Assembly: GCF_029227915.1 (NCBI RefSeq) | Contig: NC_079876.1 | Span: forward strand, 28,183,828 to 28,247,827 | Direction of reading: 5' to 3' | Source: Hydractinia symbiolongicarpus | Taxonomy: Eukaryota > Cnidaria > Hydrozoa > Anthoathecata > Hydractiniidae | DNA length: 64,000 bases | Part shown: piece after piece, positions 22,337 to 31,831 of the stretch | Layout: each line of letters begins with the position of its first letter | Numbering within the stretch: the first letter of the stretch is position 1 | Notes under the pieces: generated by a model | Told to the model about the DNA's origin: nothing | Database searches by the model: none | What the model saw: the letters and a program-made list of their open reading frames with translations, nothing else | Made by a program: the position numbers and the translations under genes

Positions 22337-23416
22337 ATGGTTACTTGTGGTGCTTTAAATTGTGGTAACTCTTCCACCAAAAAATCGGTAGCTGATGTAA
22401 AAGGGTGGCATAACGTTCCCACCGAAAAAGAAAATAAACAACGTCGTAAGAAATGGCTAGCAGCTATGAAGCGAGATCCACCATATCCAGCAGACACGAA
22501 TTTCGTTCTTTGTGGTATGCATTTCACGTCCGAATGTTTTCAACGCGATCTCAAGGTATTTCTTGCACTTCTTAAATTTTTCTTGACTTCTTTTCACATT
22601 ATTTCTTTTGTAAATAAGCTTGTTGCGAAACTGTATTCACCTTCAATAATTTTCTGAACACCTGTCTTTTGATCTTTTTGTCCATAAATAACCAGGGGGT
22701 AAAAATACATTTTTAAATTTTATTATTTAGGCGGAGCTCTGTGGCTCTGTGAGAAAGTTTATATTATTACCAAACGCTCGACTTGCGAAGGAGATCCAAT
22801 ATTATTGAAGGAAAAGTGGCAGAGTTTACTCTGTCATATCCGTGGGGTACATTATTGGGTAAATAATACGCTATATCATAAATGTGCTCATGAAGAACTT
22901 ACCCTGCTACAACAAGCTCAGAAGAAGTGGTTAACTGAAGAAAGCCCTGCTTACATCGCCCTGGAGAAAATTGTTAATGAAAAACAGCTACTAAACGATT
23001 TAAAACACGTAGCTGATTTCAAGCACACTGGACAGCTCGAGGTTTACCATTCCCTGTTGAATAAGTACTGTCCCAAACGCTTAGCATTCTCGTACGCTGG
23101 GATGGTTGCTAGGACGCAACTAGCTGTGCTTGACCACAACTCGGGTGTAGAACGACAACAAGCCACTACATCCGATGGGAGGTTGAAGTTCAAAGTTTCT
23201 TTCACCAAAATTACGAAGGAGTGGGTGGCAAAAAAAGTAATGGATCCGAAAGAAAAGAAATACCAAGAGGACTTGATGAAGGAAGTGTTTGATTTGGTTC
23301 AAAAAATCAAAGCTCCTATATTTTTTAAGTTGCCTGAAACACCCAGAAATATTGCATTAAAAATAAACCCTGGGAAGGAAGTTGTTGTCTCGAATATGCG
23401 TTCAAGATTTACCTAA
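22337..23416 (+). pseudogene. Kolobok THAP transposase, core deleted
   Basis: Exon 1 (22337-22555) encodes a THAP finger: MVTCGALNCGNSSTKK, GWHNVPTE, RRKKWLAAMKR, FVLCGMHFTSECFQRDLK, ending at a GTATTT donor in phase 0. Exon 2 starts after TTTATTTAG at about 22732 with AELCGSVRKFILLPNARL. Near 22785 the frame breaks and the text jumps to the transposase C-terminus: EKWQSLLCHIRGVHYW, KCAHEEL, DLKHVADFKHTGQLEVYHSL, KYCPKRLAFSYAGMVART, ending at TAA near 23416. The several hundred residues expected between, with the DDE core, are missing, so the copy cannot encode active transposase. Confidence 0.8.
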
Positions 23417-23564
23417 AAGTAACCCCCAGGTTTATAAATGATATTTAGCATTACATCAAGAAACGCTTATTTTACAATTCCGGGGGACATTTGTTATATT
23501 TTAAAAACATATATTGTAAAAATTTCATTCATCATCTTTACAATTATACATGTTCTTATACATT

Positions 23565-24305
23565 TTATGTGTCCAAATCCATTCCTGATTCTGTGTATGG
23601 CACGTATACCCCATCGGGCTGCGGGTATTCATTACGGATTACCCACACAACACATGATGGTATAGGCTTTCGATAACCTATGCCCAGTCTTCCATACACC
23701 CACCATATATATTGTTTATAAGCAGCAAACCGATATGATCTGTTGCAAAGTTTATGACGAATCCCTCTCATGTTGTGAATAGCACCTAGTGCTGTCCGTA
23801 ACACGGGTTCCGGCAAACAAACCATTTTGAATTCATCCGAATTTGTAACACACGTATGACCTAAGCGAAAAAAGAAAAAAGATCTTTAAAAAGGCGTACC
23901 CCCGTGTGTAAATAAACAACGTTTAGCTTTCTAAAACTTTGTTGTGACAGAACAGAAAGTGATTGATGTAGCAAACAAGGAAGTAAAATACACGATAAGA
24001 AGATATTTTAATCAACAGAAACCTTGAAAATGACCGTCCGGAATATCATTATTATCACGACAACATAAACTTTCCGTTTCAGTGACCATAATTTTACACT
24101 TTTTGCACTGGCACCACTCAACATTTCCAACACGATTTCCAGCTTCAACATTGCAGTTTTTAGCACCAACGTTGTTTCCTAAAGCTTCTAAAGCTGCAGC
24201 CACTTCACTTTGACTCCGTTCCGGTTCGAACATGAAAGGAGATAAACCAAACTCTTCATCTTCATTAAATTCAACATCGCTTACATCAGAAGAGGAAGAT
24301 GACAT
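23565..24305 (-). CDS. P2X7 C-terminal (ballast)-like zinc domain protein in Kolobok
   Basis: Exons 24305-24023 and 23860-23565 join across a GTTTCT donor and CGCTTAG acceptor in phase 1 to give an uninterrupted 192-residue protein. It starts MSSSSSDVSDVEFNEDEEFG, an acidic tail, then RVGNVEWCQCKKCKIM and ESLCCRD, then across the junction GHTCVTNSDEFKMVCLPEPV, NRSYRFAAYKQYIWWVYGRLG, RKPIPSCVVWVIRNEYPQPDG. The Cys spacing and the IPSCVV...IRxxYPxPDG block are the signature of the cysteine-rich cytosolic domain of vertebrate P2X7 receptors, which also occurs as a stand-alone multicopy domain in invertebrates. Here it lies inside a transposon on the opposite strand to the transposase and is intact although the transposase is not. 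Its role in the element is unknown; zinc binding is inferred from the family. Confidence 0.8.
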
Positions 24306-24562
24306 AACTACTTCAAGATAAGTTTACTACTGCAAGAAAGTAACGCGCCGAATGTTGTTGTCACGAATGACGTCAGAAGAATATTAGTGTCCAGACTACT
24401 CGTTGCGGAAATATATCATGAAGTGAAAGTAGAAATGATATGAGGCAAAATTGCTTTTTTCATGACTTTTAGAACTTTTTAGCTGAAAAATTTTTTTTGG
24501 CTGTTATACAGACATGTAATATTGTGATTTTAAAAATTTTGAAAATTTACCGGACTTCCCCT

Positions 24563-25392
24563 TTAAAAAAAGTTGAGAACAAAACTATCAACTATATGGA
24601 TATTCCTTTGAGGAGGAGCGAAAAAGTTAAATATCTTGGGGAGACATTTGATCAAAAAATGCAATGGGGAAAGCACATTAATGACACAAATACAAAATAC
24701 TAATTAAATATTCTAAAATTAGAACCATTGCATCCTGTTTAACACCTCACACAAAAAACCTTTTAATTCTACTGCTCCTCGGCATGGGCTTGTGCCACCC
24801 AAGGTAGATTAGGAAAACTAGAAAAACGATTAAAATGTGTCCGTACCTTTCTTGGGAAAGAGAGGGAATATTCAATGAATAATTTACTCATCAAAAAACG
24901 ATGCCATATTAGTTTTGAAAGTCATGAATCACATTGCTCCTGATTACATGCGCTCAAAATTCCTTTTGACAAAAAACTGTCATAATCATCAAACAAGAGG
25001 AGCTTCAAAAACAGGTTCACACTTCCCTTGGTCAGCACGAAATTTGGCAAAAAAGCCTTCCTATTTAGAGCTGCAAAAGTGTGGAATAATCTTCCAGACC
25101 AAGTGATCTGTGATGGAAGTCTGCTTTCGTTTAAGACTTCCATCTCTAATGTATTTCGCAAATTCTAATGGAGATCACTTTTTAACTTTTGTTTTTTATT
25201 TTTTTTCTATTCAATTTTCACAGATAAATGTTACTATGTTACTATGTTTGATTGAGCTGAGGGAGTCTAAGGTTTATCATTTTTTGTGTCTTTTTTGTTC
25301 TATTGGCCCCCAGTGAAAACAATCCACTAACTATAGGTTTTTGTGATTTTCTGGGCTAGCCACTTTCAATATTTATTATTATTATTATTATT
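24563..25392 (+). pseudogene. CR1/L2-like LINE, 3' part (continuation of LINE-2)
   Basis: After the Kolobok insertion the LINE resumes with KVENKTINYMDIPLRRSEK, VKYLGETFDQKMQWGKHI, then in changing frames FKVMNHIAPDYMRSKF, RAAKVWNNLPDQVICDG and SLLSFKTSISNVFRKF, the usual thumb and C-terminal tail. About 50 residues expected between YADDT and YMDIPL are absent, so the LINE had an additional deletion at or near the insertion site. The 3' end is a (ATT)n run at 25374-25392, typical of CR1/L2 LINEs, which end in short tandem repeats rather than poly-A. Confidence 0.8.
25374..25392 (+). repeat. (ATT)n LINE 3' tail
   Basis: Six ATT units close the LINE-2 3' end; short tandem repeat tails are a CR1/L2 hallmark. 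Confidence 0.85.
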
Positions 25393-25429
25393 AGCATTAG
25401 CATGGGCACTATTGGTTAGATCATCGTTA

Positions 25430-26110
25430 GCCCATAGTGAGAACCAAGCTTAAAAAAGACAGATATGCGGTTGTAAAGGCAAGCAAAGGTGGAGCTTGTC
25501 GTAAGTTGTCGCTACCAACAAACTGTACCAAGCGTGAACTGTTTAACGAATGTATAGAATTGTTTTGGAATCACCGTAAAGTAAGGACAAATACAATTTT
25601 ATGTTGGCAGATTATAAAAGAGATGTTTTATCAGATGTGATAGGTAATCACGATACACCCCTTACAATTGCGAAATACTGTGAAGTGAACTAAATGGCTA
25701 GACCACGAATATATTTTCTCTCAAAGTCAAAACCTGTGGTGTCACTTATAAGGGATATAGCATCAAGTATTACAAGTATTTCTTCTGATAGTGATTTTGA
25801 AATTGATAATTTTTCAACTACGGAAAACGAGCAACAAAATTCTAACCATTCTACGCCAAATAATGTGTTGTCTTCTATAATAGGTAACAATAGTTACAGC
25901 CTAATTGGGTCACTTGAAGAAAGATCATCTCTCAGAAATGAGATTGATTGAACCAGTTACAAGATCAAAGTTGACTTTGTCGATCAACCCTATACTCATA
26001 TTAGACCACAGTTGGCAACTTGTTTCAAAATCCTTATTCTACCACGGCAGTATACATGTTTCACTCAACTTGAAAATATTAACTTACATCCTAATTCGAG
26101 CAACTGAAGT
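25430..26110 (+). pseudogene. Unrecognised gene remnant (RYAVVKASKGGACRKL)
   Basis: A broken frame gives DRYAVVKASKGGACRKLSLP and RELFNECIELFW, then after a shift near 25570 KDKYNFMLADYKRDVLSD, AKYCEVN, a TAA at 25690, and MARPRIYFLSKSKPVVSLIRD. A Ser-rich acidic linker (ISSDSDFEIDNFSTTENE) follows, with a further stop near 25950. The order of segments resembles the N-terminal half of multicopy cnidarian kinase-like proteins, but this is a weak impression. No kinase core follows. Three lesions mark it as dead. Confidence 0.4.
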
Positions 26111-26459
26111 GTCCATGATAATGAAAATATTGACTTGTATTGAAATATTTTTAAAAAGCTTTTTTCTTGAGTTTTGTTGACATTTTTTTGATTTTCTTTT
26201 TGTTAATTAAATTTTTTGATATTTAGTTTTGTTTTTTGTTTTGTTTTATGTATATTGCTTTTTAAAATATTTGTCTTTCTGGATTACTTTTATTAAGTAT
26301 AAAATTTCAAACCAAAAAAAAAAAACAAAAAAAAATCGTTCCTTGTCTAAAATTCAATGTGTATTCATCACTAGTTTTTGTGGGAGCCTACTAAAATACA
26401 CAGTAACTTTATTTAATATTATATTTTATTTCCTATGTAAATATACAAAGTTTGCAGCA
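26111..26459. other. AT-rich spacer
   Basis: T- and A-rich sequence with an A-run at 26315-26335. No gene or ordered repeat is seen. Confidence 0.6.
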
Positions 26460-27326
26460 CTTTCGACCCATATTTCGACTCATATTTCTGAACCTAAGTA
26501 CCCTGGATGTCTAGCTGGGTCACCTCGAAGAGGTCCGCGGACGGTCATCAGCAGAAACTAGACATCCCTATCTTCCTAAAATAAACTTTGGCCACTTTCT
26601 GTTCAACTGTGCTATTCTTTGTTTTTAACTCAGGTAATAAGTGGAGTCGCCACTCTCCAAAGAAAAGACCTAGTATGATCAAACACCTTGCTAACTTAAT
26701 TTTTATTTGATTTTGTTTTTATTTTTATTTTTGACTTGGGTAATAAGTGGAGTCGTCACTGTCCAAAGACAAGACTGAGTGTAGTCAAGCCCCCTTGCTG
26801 ACTCATTCTGGTTAAAATATTCTTACCTCAGCTCTTCTAAAAAGAAAACATATGACTCGTGACTGTTAATAAGGCGGTCATCACAGAAAATTACTGCTCT
26901 ATCGTTACAATGTATCCACCTGTGAACCATTTGATCGAAGGCTATGGTTGTGTAGTGACTATTATTTAAGTTGCCGCAATGGTTAATAATAGCCCTTAAT
27001 TGAAAATTTTTGCGAAATTTCACTTCCCCATCTACGGTAAAAGGTATGGAAAGGGTACCAGGGTAAGCAGTAATACGAGAGGCAATTTTTGACACAAGGC
27101 CGTTGGCACTGGCAAAACGTTTTAGCTGTAAAATGAGATGGGAACCGCACGACACTACCTCTTTTTCAACTAGAGCAGTTTGATGAGCGTTGCAAACATG
27201 GCAGAAGTAGGCATTGGTGTCTGACAACTCCTTGCTTTCGAAGAAATTATCTAAGGAAGATTGTAACGTAGGGTGCAGAGAAAGTTGGATGCATGGTGCT
27301 ATAACTTCTGAGGAGCTGGTATAAGA
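26460..27326 (-). mobile_element. USP-LINE copy a: USP C-terminal half plus 3' UTR
   Basis: On the minus strand this copy begins inside the USP domain at 27326, runs through the stop at 26823-26825, and continues with 3' UTR (two 68-bp units at about 26800-26630, hairpin at 26567-26505). The 3' end is cut or rearranged at 26460, where GGTCGAAA is partly duplicated, so the terminal hairpins are missing. It directly abuts the 3' end of copy b in the same orientation. Confidence 0.8.
26823..27326 (-). CDS. USP-type ubiquitin hydrolase domain, C-terminal half (copy a)
   Basis: This open frame (partial; its first 10 residues come from the junction with copy b) shows SSSEVIAPCIQLSLHPTLQ, a Cys pair CHVCNAH that pairs with an upstream CNSCH in other copies as the USP zinc finger, LILQLKRFA (conserved KRF), INHCGNLNNSHYTTIAFD (His box, with Ser for Gly before HY), RWIHCNDRAV and a final SYVFFLEELR. 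These are the USP (peptidase C19) palm and His/Asp boxes. USPs cleave ubiquitin from proteins. It is the longest intact version of the C-terminal half in the window and shows where the polyprotein ends. Confidence 0.85.
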   Translation of the reverse strand, partial: SYTSSSEVIAPCIQLSLHPTLQSSLDNFFESKELSDTNAYFCHVCNAHQTALVEKEVVSCGSHLILQLKRFASANGLVSKIASRITAYPGTLSIPFTVDGEVKFRKNFQLRAIINHCGNLNNSHYTTIAFDQMVHRWIHCNDRAVIFCDDRLINSHESYVFFLEELR

Positions 27327-28594
27327 AAATAATTTACAAAGAGGTGCCAAGCTACCGCAATGATGAACTTAACCTGTTAGGTCTTTGGAAATAAGCTAGA
27401 GGTTGTACTCCTCTAGAGAAAATGCCTCTAAAAGCACAATTTTCCCTTTTTACAAGGAATTAATTAAAAAAAATCTAAAAAAATAAAAAGGACAAAACAC
27501 ATTTGAAAAGATAAACAGAACTTTAACCAAGGTAGGTTTCGACCCATATTTCTGAACCTAAGTACCTTGGATGTCTAGCTGGGTCACCTCGAAGAGGTCC
27601 GCGGACGGTCTTCAGCAGAAACTAGACATCACTATCTTCCTAAAGTAAACTTTGACCATTTTCTGTTCAACTGTGCGCTATTCTTTGTTTTTAACTCAGG
27701 TAATAAGTGGAGTCGTTACTCTCCAAAGACAAGATCATGTGTGATCAAACCCCCCTGCTAATGCTTTTTTTTTTATTTTTGACTGGGGTAATAAGTGGAG
27801 TCGTCACTCTCCAAAGACAAGACTGAGTGTAGTCAAGCCCCCTTGCTGACTCATTCCGGTTAAAATATTCTTATCTCAGCTCTTCTAAAAGAAAACATAT
27901 GACTCGTGACTGTTAATAAGGCGGTCATCACAGAAAATTACTGCTCTATCGTCCACCTGTGTACCATTTGGTCGAAGGCTATGGTTGTGTAGTGACCATT
28001 ATTTAAGTTTCCGCAATGGTTGATAATAGCCCTTAATTGAAAATTTTTACGAAATTTCACTTCTCCATCTACGGTAAAAGGTATGGAAAGGGTACCAGGG
28101 TAAGCAGTAATACGAGAGGCAATTTTTGACACAAGGCTGTTGGCACTGGCAAAACGTTTTAGCTGTAAAATGAGATGGGAACCGAACGACACTACCTCTT
28201 TTTCAACTAGAGCAGTTTGATGAGCGTTGCAAACATGGCAGAAGTAGGCATTGGTGTCTGACAACTCCTCGCTTTCAAAGACATTATCTAAGGAAGATTG
28301 TAACGTAGGGTGCAGAGAAAGTTGGATGCATGGTGCTATAACTTCTGAGGAGCTGGTAATATGACATGAATTGCAAGTGGTTGATGTCTTGATGCCAATA
28401 CTAAAAAGACTTCCCAAGAAATGGAAAGTCTAATGACAGACCAGGTAGGAGATATTCAAGATTCGGGGGCGTCGTGCTGAGCAAAGATATTAAATGCACT
28501 TCCCTTCGCAGCTGAGATATGATGTTTCATAGCACTCCAAAAATAGGAGGGATCAACTGGACTTCTAGAAACAGCCAAACTTGCGGCGTCTCTG
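27327..28594 (-). mobile_element. USP-LINE copy b: USP domain plus complete 3' UTR
   Basis: Minus-strand order: USP coding from about 28594 (SLAVSRSPVDPSYFW, MKHHISAAKGSALNIF) through IGIKTSTTCNSCH to CGNLNNGHYTTIAFD and HRW at about 27948. A 10-base deletion relative to copy a then shifts the frame. The 3' UTR (27860-27327) holds two 68-bp units, the GGATGTCTAG hairpin at 27632-27569 and the three terminal hairpins, ending GTAAATTATTTTC at 27327. The 5' end is truncated where it joins the integrase fragment at about 28594. Truncation at the 5' end with a conserved 3' end is what target-primed reverse transcription produces. Confidence 0.85.
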
Positions 28595-28917
28595 AACCCC
28601 TTCCTGGTCCATTTATTTTAACACTAACTTCTATTTCTAGTTGTCCGAAGACCAGCTTGAACACATCTTTGATGAATTTGTCGATATCCATGACACTGGC
28701 CACTTTGAGCAAGAACATTACCAATAAAAACAATCAAGTCGTTGATATTGGATAAATGACCTTTCCTGAAAAGAGACTTTTTTCGTAGAATCCGATGAAA
28801 TTGACGAAAACTCAGTTTTATTCCATGGAATGAAGAAAGAATATGTAGTATTTCTTTGTAACTGTATCCTTGCTTAAAATATGTGGAAATCAAATCATTT
28901 TCATTCTCCCCAGCCAA
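28500..28917 (-). pseudogene. IS3-like (integrase-core) transposase, N-terminal fragment
   Basis: The minus-strand frame starts MAGENENDLISTYFKQGYS and continues YKEILHILSSFHGIKLSFRQ, RILRKKSLFRK, INDLIVFIGNVL, SGQCHGYRQIHQRCVQAGL. This helix-turn-helix then SGxxxGYRxxHxxC block is the N-terminus of eukaryotic IS3-like integrase transposons (IS3EU/Ginger-like). The catalytic core is missing: after LRTTRNRS at about 28624 the sequence passes to the 5'-truncated USP-LINE. A core fragment of the same type occurs at 41430-41835 on the plus strand. Confidence 0.7.
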
Positions 28918-29139
28918 TTAAGATATCGGAGTTAGGGTGTTGCTATTCATGGCTAAAAATGATGATTAAATTAACAAGGGTAGTCAAAAATTAACCACAA
29001 AAAACCCACACCCTAACCAAAGCTTACCTTCTCTCTCAAGCAAATAGTACAAATGAAAAGAGACTAAAGGTCATTAATAAAAGCATATTGTCACGTGGCC
29101 CCTAATTTGGGTTCTAACAATTTAAAATTCTCCAATACT
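28918..29139. other. Spacer
   Basis: Short AT-rich spacer upstream of the integrase start; nothing recognised. Confidence 0.6.
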
Positions 29140-29466
29140 GAAATTTGCACAATAGAGCTGTGCTATGTTGAAATTTGCACGATAAAGTTGTGTTATGTTG
29201 AAATTTGCATGATAGAGCTGTGCTATGTTGAAATTTGCACAATATAGCTGTGCTATGTTAAAATTTGCACGATAGGAATTTGCACGATAGAAATGTTCTA
29301 TGTTGAAATTTGCACGATAGAGCAGTGCTATGTTGAAATTTGCACGATAGAGCTCTGCTGCGTTGAAATTTGCACGATAGAGCTGTGCTATGTTAAAATT
29401 TGCACGATGAGTGGTGCTATGTTGAAATTTGCACGGTAGAGCTGTGCTATGTTGAAATTTGCACGA
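29140..29466. repeat. 30-bp minisatellite (TATGTTGAAATTTGCACGATAGAGCTGTGC)n
   Basis: About ten to eleven units of 30 bases, built on GTTGAAATTTGCACGATAG, run across this stretch with a shortened unit near 29270-29290. Because 30 is divisible by three, the minus strand stays open and would read repeats of ANFNIAQLYR. I regard that open frame as a by-product of the repeat. Confidence 0.9.
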
Positions 29467-29656
29467 TAGGTTGGATTTCTGCGACATAAAGAGTTTGTTT
29501 AAAATAATTTGAAGAAACAAATTTTGCGAAACAGAATTTTTTTAAAGTTGCAAAATTGATAGCAGATATAAACCACGGTACGTTTGTTATCTTTGGAACC
29601 ATATGTAAACCACAATCTAGGTCATCAGAAAACGCCTTAAATATGTGTCTCCACGT

Positions 29657-30200
29657 AAGAAAATTACGCGTTTTACATGCTACGTGTACACCTGCCAGCA
29701 AGAGAGTTTGACAAACAATTTCTTGCAGTTTTAATCGAAGTGTTAGCGATGAAAAAAATATAGCGTTCTTTTTCAGTCATGATGTTTAATGTGCGATGTC
29801 TTACGTTAAAATCTTCAACACGTGTTATGTGTAAATGCCTGCAAAACATTAAACAGCACAATCACAGGTTAGGTCTTTTTAACGACACTTCTTACAAGAA
29901 TACTTGTACATGAGAAGCAATTTTTTTTTAGAAAATTACGCGTTTTAAATGCTACGTGTACACCTGCCAGCAAGAGAGTTTGACAAACAATTTCTTGCAG
30001 TTTTAATTGAAGTGTTAGCGATGAAAAAAATATAGCGTTCTTTTTCAGTCATGATGCTTAATGTGCGATGTCTTACGTTAAAATCTTCAACACGTGTTAT
30101 GTGTAAATGCCTGCAAAACATTAAACAGCACAATCACAGGTTAGGTCTTTTTAACGACACTTCTTACAAGAATACTTGTACATGAGAAGCAATTTTTTTT
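29657..30200. repeat. Tandem duplication of about 272 bp
   Basis: The stretch from AGAAAATTACGCGTTTTA at 29657 recurs at 29931 with only a few differences (for example GTTTAATGTG versus GCTTAATGTG), head to tail, each copy ending in TACATGAGAAGCAATTTTTTTT. High identity points to a recent event. No coding role is evident. Confidence 0.85.
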
Positions 30201-31831
30201 TACAAATTGGCATAATTTAATTCTGCGTCTTCTAAGTCAACAAATTCGATCAGGTATGTTCATCCTACACCAACTTTTCCTGAATATCCATCTCGTCCAC
30301 AAGTATTATACAATATTTTTTAATGTTTTAAATTTTAACACAATTTGACAAAGGCTTGTTGAGGACAGATATGATTTTTGTAGTCCCATAGGCGATAAAG
30401 ATTCACCTTGTGTTTGTGTTAATGAGAAGTTCACGGAAAAAAGATTTTCATTTTACAAGATTGGACAAGTGATGATGGAAAAATGGCTTACAGTATTAAA
30501 ATGTTTGAAATAAAAGAGGAGTGTGTATTTTTCCAGAACAATTACAATCAGATGCATATGTGAATAAATTGTCAATAAAAATAAATCTCATGCTGCAAAA
30601 GTTTGGAAATTCTTAACATTGTGCAACGAGAATATAGAAACCTTTGTGTCATTCTGGGAAAATACCATTACTTTTTATGGAATAAAAGACTTTTCAGATG
30701 ATGTGGATTGGATTTCGCAAGCAGGTTACCTCTTCTGATGGCTCAAAATTGTAAAGGTTAAAACCAAAGCAATGGTTAGAATAACTTTTATGTAATCAGA
30801 AACAATAGTTTTCTCCTAATACACTAAACAGAAATTTAGATTTGTGGAAATTGCTCAGTGGTTAGAAAGAGCTTCACACAAATCGTAGCAGGCAACTGAT
30901 AAAAATTGTGCTGACAAAAATCAACTATCGAAAAGTAATTCGTGATGATTTGGAAGATAGGTATAAGCAAGCCTAAAAGAAAAGAGGCCTAACCAACCCT
31001 GAAGCAGTTACCTAAGAAAAGCTAAAAGTTAAAAAATCTATTAAGAAAGATGGTGTTCTGTTGAACGCATCTCAGGAAACATTGATGATAACAATTTTGA
31101 CAAAGAATATGACATGTGATTTTAAAGAAGATAGCGCCAATGTTTCTTGCGGCAGCAGCAGAAAGAAATTGGCACTAAAAATGACGCCAGCAGCATGATG
31201 TGGCACCCACTTATTAATCGTGTAATCGTGATTAAGCATATCCCATAGATCACCAACAGCATACACACAGTTGTCTCATAAGGACATTGGATACACAAAG
31301 CTTCCACATAAAACATCTTAAAGAAGTACATTTACTTTACTGATTCTGCCAATGGATTAAACAGATATCTTTGAAACTTATTTATACAGGATATGTACAT
31401 TTCAGTTATAAAAAACTGCTATAAATATGTGTCCTGATTAAAATATAAAAGTAATGAGTTAAAAAAATAAATTATATATAAAATATGCTCTAAAATTACT
31501 ATAGATATGTTAAAAAGTAAAAAACTATTCAAAAGAAAAATATTTATATAATAGACAGAGAAGATAACAAACATACCCAAACAGACTATATCCAAACAAA
31601 TGTGAGAGAGAAGGGTAAATTTACTAAGTATATATTAAAAATAGAAAACTATAAATGATAAGTCTGCGCACATGTTATATAACATAATATGTTCTTCAAA
31701 ATAAATAGTTAGATAGATTGAAACGAATGTGAGAAAATAAAATTTTGAAAACTAATACGAGACCAAAAATAGAGAGCTGTTGATAAAAAGAAATTAAGAA
31801 CCACCGTAAAAGATATTAGGTAAATAATAAT
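30201..31831. other. Non-coding or unrecognisably decayed stretch
   Basis: Short broken frames on the plus strand between 30340 and 31080 could be a heavily decayed gene, but no motif is preserved. From 31330 on, the sequence is AT-rich and probably the 3' UTR of the minus-strand LINE that follows. I see no RNA gene; a tRNA A-box-like string near 30855 has no B box. Confidence 0.5.

Larger units (their letters stand above)
22032..24566. mobile_element. Kolobok-type DNA transposon inserted in LINE-2 (TTAA duplication)
   Basis: The element spans 22036-24562. Its ends are inverted repeats, AGGGGAAGTCCGG at the left and CCGGACTTCCCCT at the right, extending with two mismatches through about 26 bases. 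Direct TTAA at 22032-22035 and 24563-24566 is the target duplication. TTAA duplication, a THAP domain and the transposase C-terminus found inside fit the Kolobok superfamily; piggyBac also uses TTAA but has different ends and no THAP. The flanking sequence on both sides is LINE-2 reverse transcriptase. Two genes face each other inside: a deleted THAP-transposase (plus) and an intact P2X7-like gene (minus). Confidence 0.9.

Noticed and set aside
22032-24566. piggyBac assignment for the TTAA-flanked element
   Set aside because: TTAA fits, but the ends do not start CCY, and the THAP finger and HTGxLEVYHS...KYCPKR transposase tail point to Kolobok.
29122-29520. Minus-strand open frame of ANFNIAQLYR repeats
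   Set aside because: It is fully explained by a 30-base minisatellite whose length is a multiple of three.
30852-30900. tRNA-like A box (GCTCAGTGGTTAGA) suggesting a tRNA or SINE
   Set aside because: No B box, no cloverleaf and no tail follow; the match is a short word only.
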